From Desulfurellaceae bacterium (GTDB lineage: Bacteria; Desulfobacterota; Binatia; Bin18), in assembly GCA_021296095.1 (NCBI GenBank), contig JAGWBB010000017.1, positions 44,859-86,277 on the forward strand: 41,419 nt of DNA, in the 5' to 3' direction. Both the position numbers and the translations under genes were made by a program. Positions within the stretch are counted from its first letter, which is position 1; the number at the start of each line of letters is the position of its first letter. Under the pieces are notes generated by a model, which saw only the letters and a program-made list of their open reading frames with translations, was not told the origin of the DNA and ran no database searches. Positions 7,372 to 15,675 of this stretch are shown piece by piece.

Positions 7372-8610
7372 TCAGACGCGAGGATGAATCTCCAGGCTAT
7401 CGACCTGTCTCAGCTGGGGAAAGATTTTTGCCCACAGGCTGACGATGCCAATCGTGCCCAGACCACCCAGCACAACCGCTGGCACCACCCCAAACCAGGC
7501 TGCGGTCACCCCGGACTCAAACTCTCCCAACTCGTTCGAGGCGCCGATAAAGACCGCCTCAACCGCGCTGACCCGCCCCCGCATGTCGTCGGGCGTGGCG
7601 ACCAGGACCAAGACGCGCCGAATCACCACGCTGACCATGTCGGCCGCGCCCATCAGAAACAGCATCGGGAGCGACAGCCACAGCGTTTCAGACACGCCAA
7701 ACACAATCGTGGCCGCCCCGAACACCCCGACAGTGACGAGCAAAATGCGGCCGGCGTGCTGCCGAATGGGGCGGCGGGCGACAATCATGGCGGTCAGCAG
7801 TGCCCCGGCGGCCGGCGCGCTGCGCAGGATGCCCAGGCCGGTCGGTCCCACAAACAGGATATCCCGGGCGTACACCGGCAGCAGCGCGGTGGCCCCGCCC
7901 AGCAGCACGGCAAACAGGTCGAGCGAGATTGCGCCCAGCACGATCGGCTGGGTGCGAATGAAGTGGATACCGGCCACAACCGTCGCCCAACTCGCGGCTT
8001 TTTTCTGGCTCACCACCCGCTGAATCCGAATCGACACCACCAGCAGCGAAGAGCCGAGCAGCAGCAGGCCGGACACCCCATACACGACCGCCGGCCCCAA
8101 GACGTAAAGCATGCCACCCACCGCCGGGCCGGCAATGGTAGCCGTCTGCCAGGCCGAAGAACTCCAGGCCGCAGCATTCACATAGTGGTGCTGGGGCACC
8201 AGGTTTGGCATCAGGGCGATGCCGGCCGGAAACACAAACGCCCGGGCAATCCCGAACAGCACCAGCACGCCGAAAATCAACACGACATTGGTATTGCCGC
8301 TCAGGATCAGGGCCAACAGCAGGACCGAGCAGACGGCCTCCAGCCCGGTACACAGACCCAGGATCGCGCGTCGGTCGTAGCGGTCAACCACATAGCCGGC
8401 GATCAGAGCCAAGCCCAGGCCGGGTAAAAACTGGGCCAGGCCGACAAAGCCCAGGTCCAGGGGCCGGTGGGTCATGTCATACACCTGCCAGCCAATTGCG
8501 ACCGACTGCATCTGGGTGGCCAGGGTGGAGAGCAGCCGAGAGGCCCAATAGCGCCGAAAGGCGGGGTAGGAAAACGCGGATGTCGCAGAGTCAGCAGGTG
8601 TTTGTGCCAA
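7372..8610 (-). CDS. MFS transporter, EntS-like
   Basis: A 412-residue integral membrane protein with about 12 hydrophobic segments and the short N-terminal cytoplasmic lead (FSYPAFRRYWASRLLS) typical of the EntS/MFS_3 exporters. Conserved cytoplasmic loop DRYDRRAILG follows helix 2 (MFS motif A). The second half contains the PDDMRGRVSAVE loop that is common in this subfamily. Such proteins export siderophores, drugs or other small molecules in exchange for protons. The start is a TTG with GGGAGA about 12 bases upstream; no ATG or GTG is available in frame before the previous stop. It is transcribed alone. The substrate cannot be inferred. Confidence 0.85.
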   Translation of the reverse strand: MAQTPADSATSAFSYPAFRRYWASRLLSTLATQMQSVAIGWQVYDMTHRPLDLGFVGLAQFLPGLGLALIAGYVVDRYDRRAILGLCTGLEAVCSVLLLALILSGNTNVVLIFGVLVLFGIARAFVFPAGIALMPNLVPQHHYVNAAAWSSSAWQTATIAGPAVGGMLYVLGPAVVYGVSGLLLLGSSLLVVSIRIQRVVSQKKAASWATVVAGIHFIRTQPIVLGAISLDLFAVLLGGATALLPVYARDILFVGPTGLGILRSAPAAGALLTAMIVARRPIRQHAGRILLVTVGVFGAATIVFGVSETLWLSLPMLFLMGAADMVSVVIRRVLVLVATPDDMRGRVSAVEAVFIGASNELGEFESGVTAAWFGVVPAVVLGGLGTIGIVSLWAKIFPQLRQVDSLEIHPRV

Positions 8611-8774
8611 TTGAGAAAATGGTCTCCCGGGATGGTATTCGGTACAGGAAGAGCGGGTAGCTTAGCAGACAAACGGGAGGCCGTCACACCGCCGGCGTCC
8701 CTCACGGCAGCTGTACCTATCCATCTCCTTGCTGGAAGCGGTTGATTCTTACGCGAAGCCTGGCAAGGTCTGTA

Positions 8775-8805
8775 GCAGTCGGACTGCAAAGCTCTTGTTG
8801 CTTTG
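8775..8805. promoter_or_regulatory. Two adjacent dyads upstream of the restriction-modification genes
   Basis: GCAGTC-G-GACTGC (8775-8787) is a perfect palindrome. CAAAGC (8787-8792) pairs with GCTTTG (8800-8805). They end 25 bases before the endonuclease ATG, where an operator or a 5' leader hairpin would lie. No controller (C) protein gene was seen. Confidence 0.35.
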
Positions 8806-8830
8806 AGACGAAAGGCGATAAAAAATCGGT

Positions 8831-9646
8831 ATGAACGGCACGGATGGCGAATACTTGCAGATCGTGCTTGATGCGATCCGAGTTTGTGCGCATTACAAGC
8901 CGAAATTCGGACAAGGAACGAAGGGCGGCGGGTTGACGCTGGAGCAGTTCCAAGAACTCTATCAGAGAGACGCGTTTTACGGCTGGTTCGGATTGGATAA
9001 CCCGATGATGTACGCGGCACACAAGGCTGCTGGAGGCATGACGAGTGTGTACCGACAGATCGGAATCGGGTGCGAAAAGTTGTTTCGTAGAGTGGTGAAA
9101 GATTCTTTCGATCTGTCAGAAGAAGATGTGACTTGGTCGTATCAGGTAAGATTGGCAAGTGGGCGGAAGCGGACACTGTATCTGGACGGGCGGGTTCCGC
9201 TTGAGAAGATCAGCGATAAGGCCAAACGGGACCGTTTCCATAGGTGGATGAACGATTCTGCAAAGATGTTGGATATTGACCAGAAGGTGTTCGAGAGCTT
9301 GACAGGCACGATTTTTGAGATTCGGCAGGGTTACAAGAGCAAGGACTCGAAGCGGCAGAATGCCGATATCGCCAATGCTGCCGCGGCGTATACAAAAGGA
9401 TATTTCCCATGCGCAGTCATCCTATCGGGACAGATCGACAACGACGTGCTTGTCCGTTATCGCGCCGAGAAATGGTCGGTTGTGACGGGAATCGTCGGCC
9501 CGCCGGACCCGTTGATATCAACCTATGACTTCATGCGGGATGTCGTTGGATATGACTTGGCAGCATTTTTTGAGCGGAATAGTGCCAGGCTTCGCGAGGA
9601 AATCGACACTGTTCTCGCAGTCCTTTTAGCCCCGGAGACGCCATGA
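8831..9646 (+). CDS. Probable type II restriction endonuclease
   Basis: A 271-residue protein whose identity rests on two things. It overlaps the start of a DNA methyltransferase by four bases (ATGA), and it holds a PD-(D/E)xK-like core, FEIRQGYKSKDSKRQNAD (162-179), with E163, K169 and K171 as candidate catalytic residues before a strand FPCAVILSG. That core resembles type II endonucleases I remember as related to the AvaI/BsoBI type, but I cannot confirm the family or target. Base composition is visibly lower in GC than the flanks. Only a weak AAAGGCG site precedes the ATG. It would cut DNA not modified by its partner. Confidence 0.65.
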   Translation: MNGTDGEYLQIVLDAIRVCAHYKPKFGQGTKGGGLTLEQFQELYQRDAFYGWFGLDNPMMYAAHKAAGGMTSVYRQIGIGCEKLFRRVVKDSFDLSEEDVTWSYQVRLASGRKRTLYLDGRVPLEKISDKAKRDRFHRWMNDSAKMLDIDQKVFESLTGTIFEIRQGYKSKDSKRQNADIANAAAAYTKGYFPCAVILSGQIDNDVLVRYRAEKWSVVTGIVGPPDPLISTYDFMRDVVGYDLAAFFERNSARLREEIDTVLAVLLAPETP

Positions 9647-10884
9647 GGGCAGTTGCCAGAGAAGAACTCCGCCAAAGAGCGGACTATACGCATAAGTTTA
9701 ATGTAAAAACGGGGCGACATGGCTGGTTACGGCTGACCCCGGCGTATTCGGTGAAAATTGTTGAAGAGATCATGGACCGGAACAAAGAGCCGCTGCGCGT
9801 GCTAGACCCTTTTTGCGGAACGGCTACAACAGCGCTCAGCGCGGCATATCACGGGCATGAAGGCGTGACGACGGATATCAATCCGTTCTTAGTCTGGCTT
9901 GGCCAAGCGAAGACGGCGCAATACTCTGGCGCCGAGATAGCCGCGACGCAGCAGGCATGCGTACGAGTGGTTGAGTCGATGGAGCGGGAAGCGGTCGAGC
10001 CTGTGAAAGCGCCCCCTATTCATAACATTGAGAGGTGGTGGTCGCCGGAAGTTCTGGAGTTTCTATGTGCGTTAAGGGCCAGTATCGAAGCAGAGAGTGA
10101 GGACGCTTCGCCAGAAAGGGCGCTTCTGCTGGTAGCGTTTTGTAGAACATTGATTGGCCTTTCGAATGCGGCTTTCAATCACCAATCCATGTCTTTTAAG
10201 AATGATGGGCAATTGCATCTCCCGTTTGACATCAACATGAGTCACGGATTCAGCCGAGAGGTACAGTTCGTGTTGGAGGGTGCGAAGGAGAATCCGGAAG
10301 GGACGGGACATGTGGTTTTTGGCGATTCAAGGAACTTGGCGGGAGTGGTAGAAGGCCCCTTCGATCTGGTGATTACGTCTCCGCCATATGCAAACCGGAT
10401 GTCGTACATCCGCGAGTTGCGGCCATACATGTACTGGCTCGGATTTCTGGATAGCGGCCGGGACGCCGGAGAGCTAGATTGGATGGCGATCGGCGGCACC
10501 TGGGGCGTAGCAACCAGCAGACTGCTTGATAGAGAACGTCCAGCTAAGCCGTTCGAACACCAGTTGCTTGATGAGGCATTGGATAGGATAGCACATCGCG
10601 ACAATAAGAGCGGGGAAATATTGGCGCATTACGTAGCGAAGTATTTCGACGATATATGGGAGCACTTTAACTCTCTGATTTCCGTGCTGAGCAAGGGCAG
10701 CCAGGTTCACTACATTGTGGGGAACTCCGCGTTCTATAACGTACTCCTGTCGGTCGAGAAGCTCTACGCCTCTATGCTTGAGCGCTTGGGATTCGAAGGG
10801 GTTGAATGCCGCGCGATACGTAAGCGGAATTCCAAGAAAGAGTTGTTTGAGTTCGATGTTTCGGCACGATGGATGAGAGGATAA
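9643..10884 (+). CDS. Type II DNA methyltransferase (SPPY motif, probably N4-cytosine)
   Basis: A 413-residue amino-methyltransferase. In order: a motif X-like region HGWLRLTPAYS (26-36), motif I DPFCGTATT (55-63) with acidic DIN (78-80), and motif IV TSPPYANRMSY (245-255). The SPPY form is typical of N4-cytosine methyltransferases, and the order X-I-IV places the protein in the gamma arrangement. It protects host sites from the upstream endonuclease, with which it overlaps in ATGA, implying coupled translation. Like its partner it is lower in GC than the neighbouring genes and was probably acquired horizontally. The recognition sequence is not predictable. Confidence 0.85.
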   Translation: MRAVAREELRQRADYTHKFNVKTGRHGWLRLTPAYSVKIVEEIMDRNKEPLRVLDPFCGTATTALSAAYHGHEGVTTDINPFLVWLGQAKTAQYSGAEIAATQQACVRVVESMEREAVEPVKAPPIHNIERWWSPEVLEFLCALRASIEAESEDASPERALLLVAFCRTLIGLSNAAFNHQSMSFKNDGQLHLPFDINMSHGFSREVQFVLEGAKENPEGTGHVVFGDSRNLAGVVEGPFDLVITSPPYANRMSYIRELRPYMYWLGFLDSGRDAGELDWMAIGGTWGVATSRLLDRERPAKPFEHQLLDEALDRIAHRDNKSGEILAHYVAKYFDDIWEHFNSLISVLSKGSQVHYIVGNSAFYNVLLSVEKLYASMLERLGFEGVECRAIRKRNSKKELFEFDVSARWMRG

Positions 10885-10902
10885 ACAATGAATCGGTAAG
10901 GA

Positions 10903-11064
10903 CTATTGTTTCGCGAGTGTTTCTCGCGCTATTTGCTCGAAGTACGACTTCTTGGACGGAAAGTCTGGATCAGAAATCCACTCTCCGACTTCCAGTTCTC
11001 GAATCAACTGCCGCTCTTCTTCGTCCAGTGGCTCTTCTTGAGGACGGATATTTTCGTGGGGCAT
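10903..11064 (-). CDS. Short antitoxin-like protein, probably truncated
   Basis: A 53-residue product starting MPHENIRPQEEPLDEEERQL after a strong AGGAGGA site. The segment LDEEERQLIRELEVGEW followed by a Lys/Tyr-rich helix ending ARETLAKQ resembles the N-terminal half of CopG/BrnA-type antitoxins. Those normally continue with a basic ribbon-helix-helix DNA-binding segment; here a stop codon falls exactly at that junction. No toxin gene is recognisable on either side. It lies 18 bases from the end of the methyltransferase gene, at the edge of the low-GC island. It may be a remnant broken by the insertion, or a short stand-alone member. Confidence 0.5.
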   Translation of the reverse strand: MPHENIRPQEEPLDEEERQLIRELEVGEWISDPDFPSKKSYFEQIARETLAKQ

Positions 11065-11237
11065 GGCTCCTCCTCGCTCAGGGCATTCCATCAACTCTGC
11101 GGTACACGCGCAACAGGCGGCTATCGGTCCAGCTTGGACGTGAACCTGCCTTTTTTGGCGAGCGCATCAGCCGAAGGCTCTCACCGCTCGCCCGCCTTTC
11201 TGCTAGGCTTAGGCCAAGTCTGGAAAGGAGTACGCCA

Positions 11238-12077
11238 ATGCCTGAGCCAACCGACAGCCCGAACACACGTCCCATTGATACCGGAACACAGCAGCTCTTG
11301 TGCCATATTGAAGGCGGCGTCGGGGTAGTGACCTTTAACCGCCCGGAAGCCCGTAACGCGCTGTCCGATATCCTGACCCCGGCCCTGCGCCGCATCATGC
11401 CTGAGCTGGCGGCCATGCCCGAGGTCGGCTGCATCCTGCTGACCGGTGCCGGCCAGGCATTCTGTGCCGGTGGCGATGTCAAAAGCATGAACGCCGGCCC
11501 ACCAGTCGAACAGACCACCGAACAGAAAATCGCGACCCTGCGTCACAAACAGGCCACCCTGACGGCCATGATCTACGAGTTGGAAAAGCCCGTCATCGCC
11601 GCCCTGCCCGGCCCGGCCGCCGGCGCCGGCCTGTCGATCGCCCTGGCCTGCGATATTCGGATTGCCGCCGAGCGGGCGTTTATCACCACCGCCTTTCGGA
11701 ATATCGGTCTGTCGGGCGACTACGGCGGCAGCTGGTTTCTGACCCAGCTGGTAGGCACCGCCAAAGCCCGAGAGCTGTACTACACCGCCGACCGGGTCAG
11801 CGCGCGCGAGTGCGAGCGGCTCGGCATCGTCAACCGGGTGGTGGCCGACGACGAGTTGCACGCCGAAGCCCTGGCCCTGGCCAAACGGATTGCCGCCGGA
11901 CCGCCCATCGCCATCGGCTATATGAAAGAAAATCTGAACCGGGCGGTAAGCCAGGATCTGCGCACCTGTCTCGACATGGAGGCCGACCGCATCATCCGCG
12001 TCCAGCAGACCGAGGACTTTCGGGAGGCGGTCAGGGCTTTTGTTGACAAGCGGCCGCCCACTTTCCGGGGCCGTTAG
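11238..12077 (+). CDS. Enoyl-CoA hydratase/isomerase family protein, PaaG-like
   Basis: A 279-residue crotonase-fold protein. Oxyanion-hole strands AFCAGGDVKSM (75-85) and GPAAGAGLSIALACD (125-139) are intact. The first hydratase glutamate is replaced by S133. The stretch AFRNIGLSGDYGGSWFL (152-168) with D161 resembles the acidic residue in PaaG-type ring-opening isomerases, where PD-x-GG is usual. An isomerase on a 2-enoyl- or aryl-CoA thioester is therefore more likely than a simple hydratase. The N-terminal 20 residues are polar and not part of the fold. AAAGGAG lies 7 bases before the ATG. It is transcribed alone and faces the transporter gene. Confidence 0.8.
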   Translation: MPEPTDSPNTRPIDTGTQQLLCHIEGGVGVVTFNRPEARNALSDILTPALRRIMPELAAMPEVGCILLTGAGQAFCAGGDVKSMNAGPPVEQTTEQKIATLRHKQATLTAMIYELEKPVIAALPGPAAGAGLSIALACDIRIAAERAFITTAFRNIGLSGDYGGSWFLTQLVGTAKARELYYTADRVSARECERLGIVNRVVADDELHAEALALAKRIAAGPPIAIGYMKENLNRAVSQDLRTCLDMEADRIIRVQQTEDFREAVRAFVDKRPPTFRGR

Positions 12078-12142
12078 CGCGTGGGAGAGACGCTCTCAAT
12101 AAAGATTCTTGTTGGCGGGAATGTTCGGCAATTGCTCATGCA

Positions 12143-12997
12143 TCACGCCTCAGCACCCCGCACCTCCGCACCCGTCGTCAGCTTCCCATAGGCAACACTG
12201 ACGAGCAGGGACAGGAGGCCGAAGACAAAGACAATCGTGACCACCGCGGTGCCGGGAAAATTGGTCCCGGCGATGAGCAGAGCCAGCGCGACATTGCGAA
12301 TCGCCGTGGACACGGCCAGCGACCGGCGCAGGGCAGCCGCCTCGCCTCGCATCATCACATTCCCGATCAGGAGACACACCAGAACGGACAGCAGGGCGGC
12401 CAGAGGCGGCACAACCCCCAGGCCAACAATCTGCCGGGCTTGCAGGGCAGCGATCAGGCTCAGAGTCAGCACAACACCGATCAGGGCGAGCTTGGGCAGG
12501 AACTGCAGCAGTTTCTCCGCCCACCCCGGCCTGACATGCTGGATGACCATACCGACACTCAGTGGGATCAGCTGAGCGGTCAGGAGGATCCGGATGACTC
12601 TCCAGGGGTCGATTTCCAAGCCGGCCTCGCTCGGCGGCAGGCACACGGCGAGGATGAGCGGCGTGAGCGGGACGCACAGGAAAGCCACAATGAGCATCAG
12701 CCCCACCGCGTAGGGCAGGTCGCCCTTGGCCAGTCCGACAAAGGGAGGGGCGGCCGAGGCGACCGGGACGGCGGCCATGACCAGCAGGCCGATGACGATG
12801 TCGGGGCCCAGCGGCAAGCCTTGCAGCGCGAGGACGAACACGACAGGAACGATGAGGAAATTCGCCACCAGGCCGCGTAACACGAGACGATACTGCCGGG
12901 CGACGGCGAACACCGCTGCAAAGGGGGTGCGCAAGCCGACACCCAGCAACAGGCACATGAGCGAAATCAACATCAGCGTATTGACAACGTCGACCAT
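12143..12997 (-). CDS. Bile acid:sodium symporter family (BASS/SBF-like) transporter
   Basis: A 284-residue membrane protein with eight to nine hydrophobic segments. The order of helices, the motif GLLVMAAVPVASAAPPFVG in the fourth segment and the later AIRNVALALLIA region match the SBF/BASS family, which takes up organic acids with sodium. The N-terminus is ambiguous: a GTG at 13091-13093 would add 32 hydrophilic residues, but the ATG at 12997 has AGGAGG 11 bases upstream and begins right before the first helix, so it is preferred. It is downstream of the two luciferase-like genes on the same strand, 141 bases away, and may import their substrate. Confidence 0.75.
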   Translation of the reverse strand: MVDVVNTLMLISLMCLLLGVGLRTPFAAVFAVARQYRLVLRGLVANFLIVPVVFVLALQGLPLGPDIVIGLLVMAAVPVASAAPPFVGLAKGDLPYAVGLMLIVAFLCVPLTPLILAVCLPPSEAGLEIDPWRVIRILLTAQLIPLSVGMVIQHVRPGWAEKLLQFLPKLALIGVVLTLSLIAALQARQIVGLGVVPPLAALLSVLVCLLIGNVMMRGEAAALRRSLAVSTAIRNVALALLIAGTNFPGTAVVTIVFVFGLLSLLVSVAYGKLTTGAEVRGAEA

Positions 12998-13138
12998 CGG
13001 CGAACCGACCTCCTCCTCTGAGAGCCGCACCTGGGGCGCGGCCGGCGCCCCCTCCTCATCACCGCCAGCAGTCGGCTCCCCGTACCGCTCCACACGGGCC
13101 GAACACCCGCCGGGCAGCGTGGGTGTGCCGTGGGCCGA

Positions 13139-13984
13139 CTAGGAAAATTTCGGCACAAACTCAGCATAGCGGTCCAGCTGCGGCAGGACCTTGTCTGCGG
13201 TTTGCGGACGGGCGCCAAACACCACCCGCTCCACGCCCAGGTCTTCATACTGGCGCAGCAGCTCTTCCTTGCCCGGCGCGCTGAAGATGGTCACCGACAA
13301 CTCGTGGGGATCGCGGCCGGCCTGCCGGGCGCGGTCGCGCAGGTCGCTGAGGCTGGCGGCCAAGTCCTTCATCACCAGACCGATCGGAATCCAGCCGTCG
13401 CAGTAGCGCACCACCCGGTTCATGCCGCTTGAGGTATGCGTGCCCAGAACAATCGGCGGATACGGCTTCTGGACCGGCTTGGGATGACACCAAATCGGGT
13501 CGAAGTTCACGAACTCGCCGTGATACTCGGCCTCTTCTTCGGTCCAGATGACTTTCATTGCCTCGATCTTCTCGCGCAGCACCTTCCAGCGTCGGTCAAA
13601 CGGCGTGCCGTGGTTTTCCATCTCCTCCGCGTTCCAGCCGCCGCCGATACCCAGGATCAGCCGGCCCTGGGACAGCCGGTCAACCGAGGCGACCTGTTTG
13701 GCCAGCTTGATCGGGTCGTGCTCGATGACCAGGCAGATGCCGCTGCCGAGCTTGACGCGGGTGGTGACCGCAGCCGCCGCCATCAGCGCCACAAACAGAT
13801 CATGGGCGTGCCAGTACTCCTTGGGCAGCTCGCCGCCGATCGGCCACGGGCTCTTACGGCTGGCCGGGATGTGGGTGTGTTCGGGGAACCAGACCGACTC
13901 AAAGCCGCGCTCCTCGACGGCGCGGGCAAAGTCGTCGGGCCGCATCGAATAGTCGGTAGAAAACATCATCATGCCGAGTTTCAT
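13139..13984 (-). CDS. LLM class F420-dependent oxidoreductase (paralogue 1)
   Basis: A 281-residue luciferase-like protein of the TIGR03619-type F420-dependent group. Seen: GFESVWFPEHTHIP, the barrel segment LGSGICLVIEHDPI, GIGGGWNAEEMENHG, and the C-terminal VERVVFGARP. It most likely reduces or oxidises a substrate with F420; the host must then make F420, for which no gene is in this window. It is the downstream half of a tandem pair, 57 bases after its paralogue, with the same length and no gaps between them. GGAG lies about 7 bases before the ATG. Substrate unknown. Confidence 0.85.
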   Translation of the reverse strand: MKLGMMMFSTDYSMRPDDFARAVEERGFESVWFPEHTHIPASRKSPWPIGGELPKEYWHAHDLFVALMAAAAVTTRVKLGSGICLVIEHDPIKLAKQVASVDRLSQGRLILGIGGGWNAEEMENHGTPFDRRWKVLREKIEAMKVIWTEEEAEYHGEFVNFDPIWCHPKPVQKPYPPIVLGTHTSSGMNRVVRYCDGWIPIGLVMKDLAASLSDLRDRARQAGRDPHELSVTIFSAPGKEELLRQYEDLGVERVVFGARPQTADKVLPQLDRYAEFVPKFS

Positions 13985-14041
13985 GGCACACTCCGGGGCG
14001 GGCGCGGCAGCAGACGGCCAGGCAGGCCATTACGCAAGCTG

Positions 14042-14887
14042 CTAGGCGAACTTGGGGACTGAGGCGGCGTAGCGGTCGAGCAGCGGCAGGACCTTATCGG
14101 CGCCCTCGGACGGCGTGCCAAACACCACCCGCTCGACGCCCAGCTCCTGGAACTGACCGAGCTGGGCCTCATCATCGCTGGCCATGAACATGGTGATCGA
14201 CAGCTCGTCCGGTGAGCGGCCGGCCTGTTCCGCCCGGCCGCGCAGATCGGCCGTCATTTCCTTGACATCCTTGAGCCCGCCGCCGACCGGGATCCAGCCG
14301 TCACAGTAATTGACCACCCGGTTGAGGCCGCTCGAAGTGTGGGTGCCCAGCAGGATCGGCGGATGGGGTTTCTGGACCGGCTTGGGATGACACCAGATCG
14401 GGTCGAAGTCCACAAACTCGCCGTGATACTCGGCGTTTTCCTCGGTCCAGATGACCTTCATCGCCTCAATCTTCTCGCGCAGTACTCTCCAGCGGCGGTT
14501 GAACGGCGTGCCGTGGTTTTCCATCTCTTCGGCGTTCCAGCCGCCGCCGATACCGAACAGCAGGCGTCCGTTCGACAGCATGTCAACCGAGGCGACCTCC
14601 TTGGCCAGCTTGATCGGATCGTGCTCGATGACCAGACAGATGCCGCTGCCGACCTTGATCGTCTTGGTCACCGCAGCCGCCGCCATGAGCGCCACGAACA
14701 GATCGTGGGTATGCCAGTAATCGCGCGGCAACTCGCCGCCCAAGGGCCAGGGGCTCTTGCGGCTGGCCGGAATGTGGGTGTGTTCGGGATACCACACCGA
14801 CTCAAAGCCACGCTCTTCGCACTCCTTGGCGAACTGGTCCGGCGGTACGGCATAATCCGTGGCAAACATTGCAACTCCCATTTTCAT
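14042..14887 (-). CDS. LLM class F420-dependent oxidoreductase (paralogue 2)
   Basis: A 281-residue protein that aligns with its downstream neighbour without gaps and is roughly three quarters identical by eye. Shared blocks include EHTHIPASRKSPWP and GIGGGWNAEEMENHGTPF. Differences cluster in the first 20 residues and in the segment around residues 210-265, where substrate or partner contacts may lie. The ATG at 14887 is chosen over a longer frame because AAGGAGG is 5 bases upstream. It is the first gene of the unit LLM2-LLM1-transporter and is divergent from the GST gene. Confidence 0.85.
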   Translation of the reverse strand: MKMGVAMFATDYAVPPDQFAKECEERGFESVWYPEHTHIPASRKSPWPLGGELPRDYWHTHDLFVALMAAAAVTKTIKVGSGICLVIEHDPIKLAKEVASVDMLSNGRLLFGIGGGWNAEEMENHGTPFNRRWRVLREKIEAMKVIWTEENAEYHGEFVDFDPIWCHPKPVQKPHPPILLGTHTSSGLNRVVNYCDGWIPVGGGLKDVKEMTADLRGRAEQAGRSPDELSITMFMASDDEAQLGQFQELGVERVVFGTPSEGADKVLPLLDRYAASVPKFA

Positions 14888-15033
14888 AGCTGCCTCCTTG
14901 TGGGTCCTGATCTCACCGCCCTTCATGCCAAGTTGGGGCAGACAGGTCAAGCACAAGCCGGTCTCTCGGTCCGGTGGAACTTGCAGCCCCCGGCCAGACG
15001 GGGTATGCGAGGAGGACACCCAGGAGGCTGTCC

Positions 15034-15651
15034 ATGCTCAGCATCTACTACCATCCGCTGTCAACCTTTGCCCGCCGGGTCCGTATTGTGCTGATTGAAA
15101 AGGGCCTGGAGACGAACGTCGAGCTGGTCGAAGTCGATATGACGGCCGGCGCCCACAAACAGCAGCCCTACGTGTTGCTCAACCCCTACGGCCGGGTGCC
15201 GAGCCTGCAAGAAGACGACGGTTTTGTCCTGTACGAGTCAAGCGCCATTCTGGAATACCTCGAAGCCCTCCACCCCACGCCGCCCCTCGTACCGGCCGAC
15301 GCGCGTGGCCGCGCCCGCGTTGTCCAGCACATGAAACTGTGCGACCTCCAGCTCACCCGACAGACTGGGACGATCATCTTCCCCAAGCGTTTCCTGCCCC
15401 AGGAGCGCTGGAACACAGACGCCATGGCCCGGGCCAAACGGGAGATTGAGAGTCACCTGGACATTCTCGACACGCAGCTGCACGACACCGACTATGTGGT
15501 CGGCAACAGCTACAGCCTGGTCGAGGTGTGTTACACCCCGTTTGTCGAATTCCTGCCCCTGATGGAGATCACGCCGCCGCCCCACGTCGCGGCCTGGACC
15601 GCCCGGATACTCGCCCGGCCCAGCGCCCAGGCGACCAAACCGGCCCGCTAG
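15034..15651 (+). CDS. Glutathione S-transferase family protein
   Basis: A 205-residue cytosolic GST. The N-terminal thioredoxin-like domain has YYHPLSTFARRVRI (5-18; S10 or T11 could be the thiol-activating residue), the cis-proline loop GRVPSL (53-58) and the glutathione-gamma-glutamyl motif ESSAI (68-72). The C-terminal all-helical domain includes the conserved N-capping region DYVVGNSYSLVEV. It would conjugate or isomerise electrophiles, or act in dehalogenation or ring cleavage. AGGAGG lies 6 bases before the ATG. The SnoaL-like gene follows 24 bases later on the same strand, so they are probably co-transcribed. Confidence 0.85.
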   Translation: MLSIYYHPLSTFARRVRIVLIEKGLETNVELVEVDMTAGAHKQQPYVLLNPYGRVPSLQEDDGFVLYESSAILEYLEALHPTPPLVPADARGRARVVQHMKLCDLQLTRQTGTIIFPKRFLPQERWNTDAMARAKREIESHLDILDTQLHDTDYVVGNSYSLVEVCYTPFVEFLPLMEITPPPHVAAWTARILARPSAQATKPAR

Positions 15652-15675
15652 GCCCCATCCCGCACGGAGCAGACG

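Noticed and set aside
7291-8427. Long plus-strand frame opposite the MFS transporter
   Set aside because: Rich in His, Gln and Arg as expected from the antisense of a hydrophobic membrane protein; no ribosome site.
8611-8830. Possible tRNA or attachment site at the left edge of the restriction-modification island
   Set aside because: No cloverleaf or TTCGA arm and no matching repeat at the right edge were found by eye.
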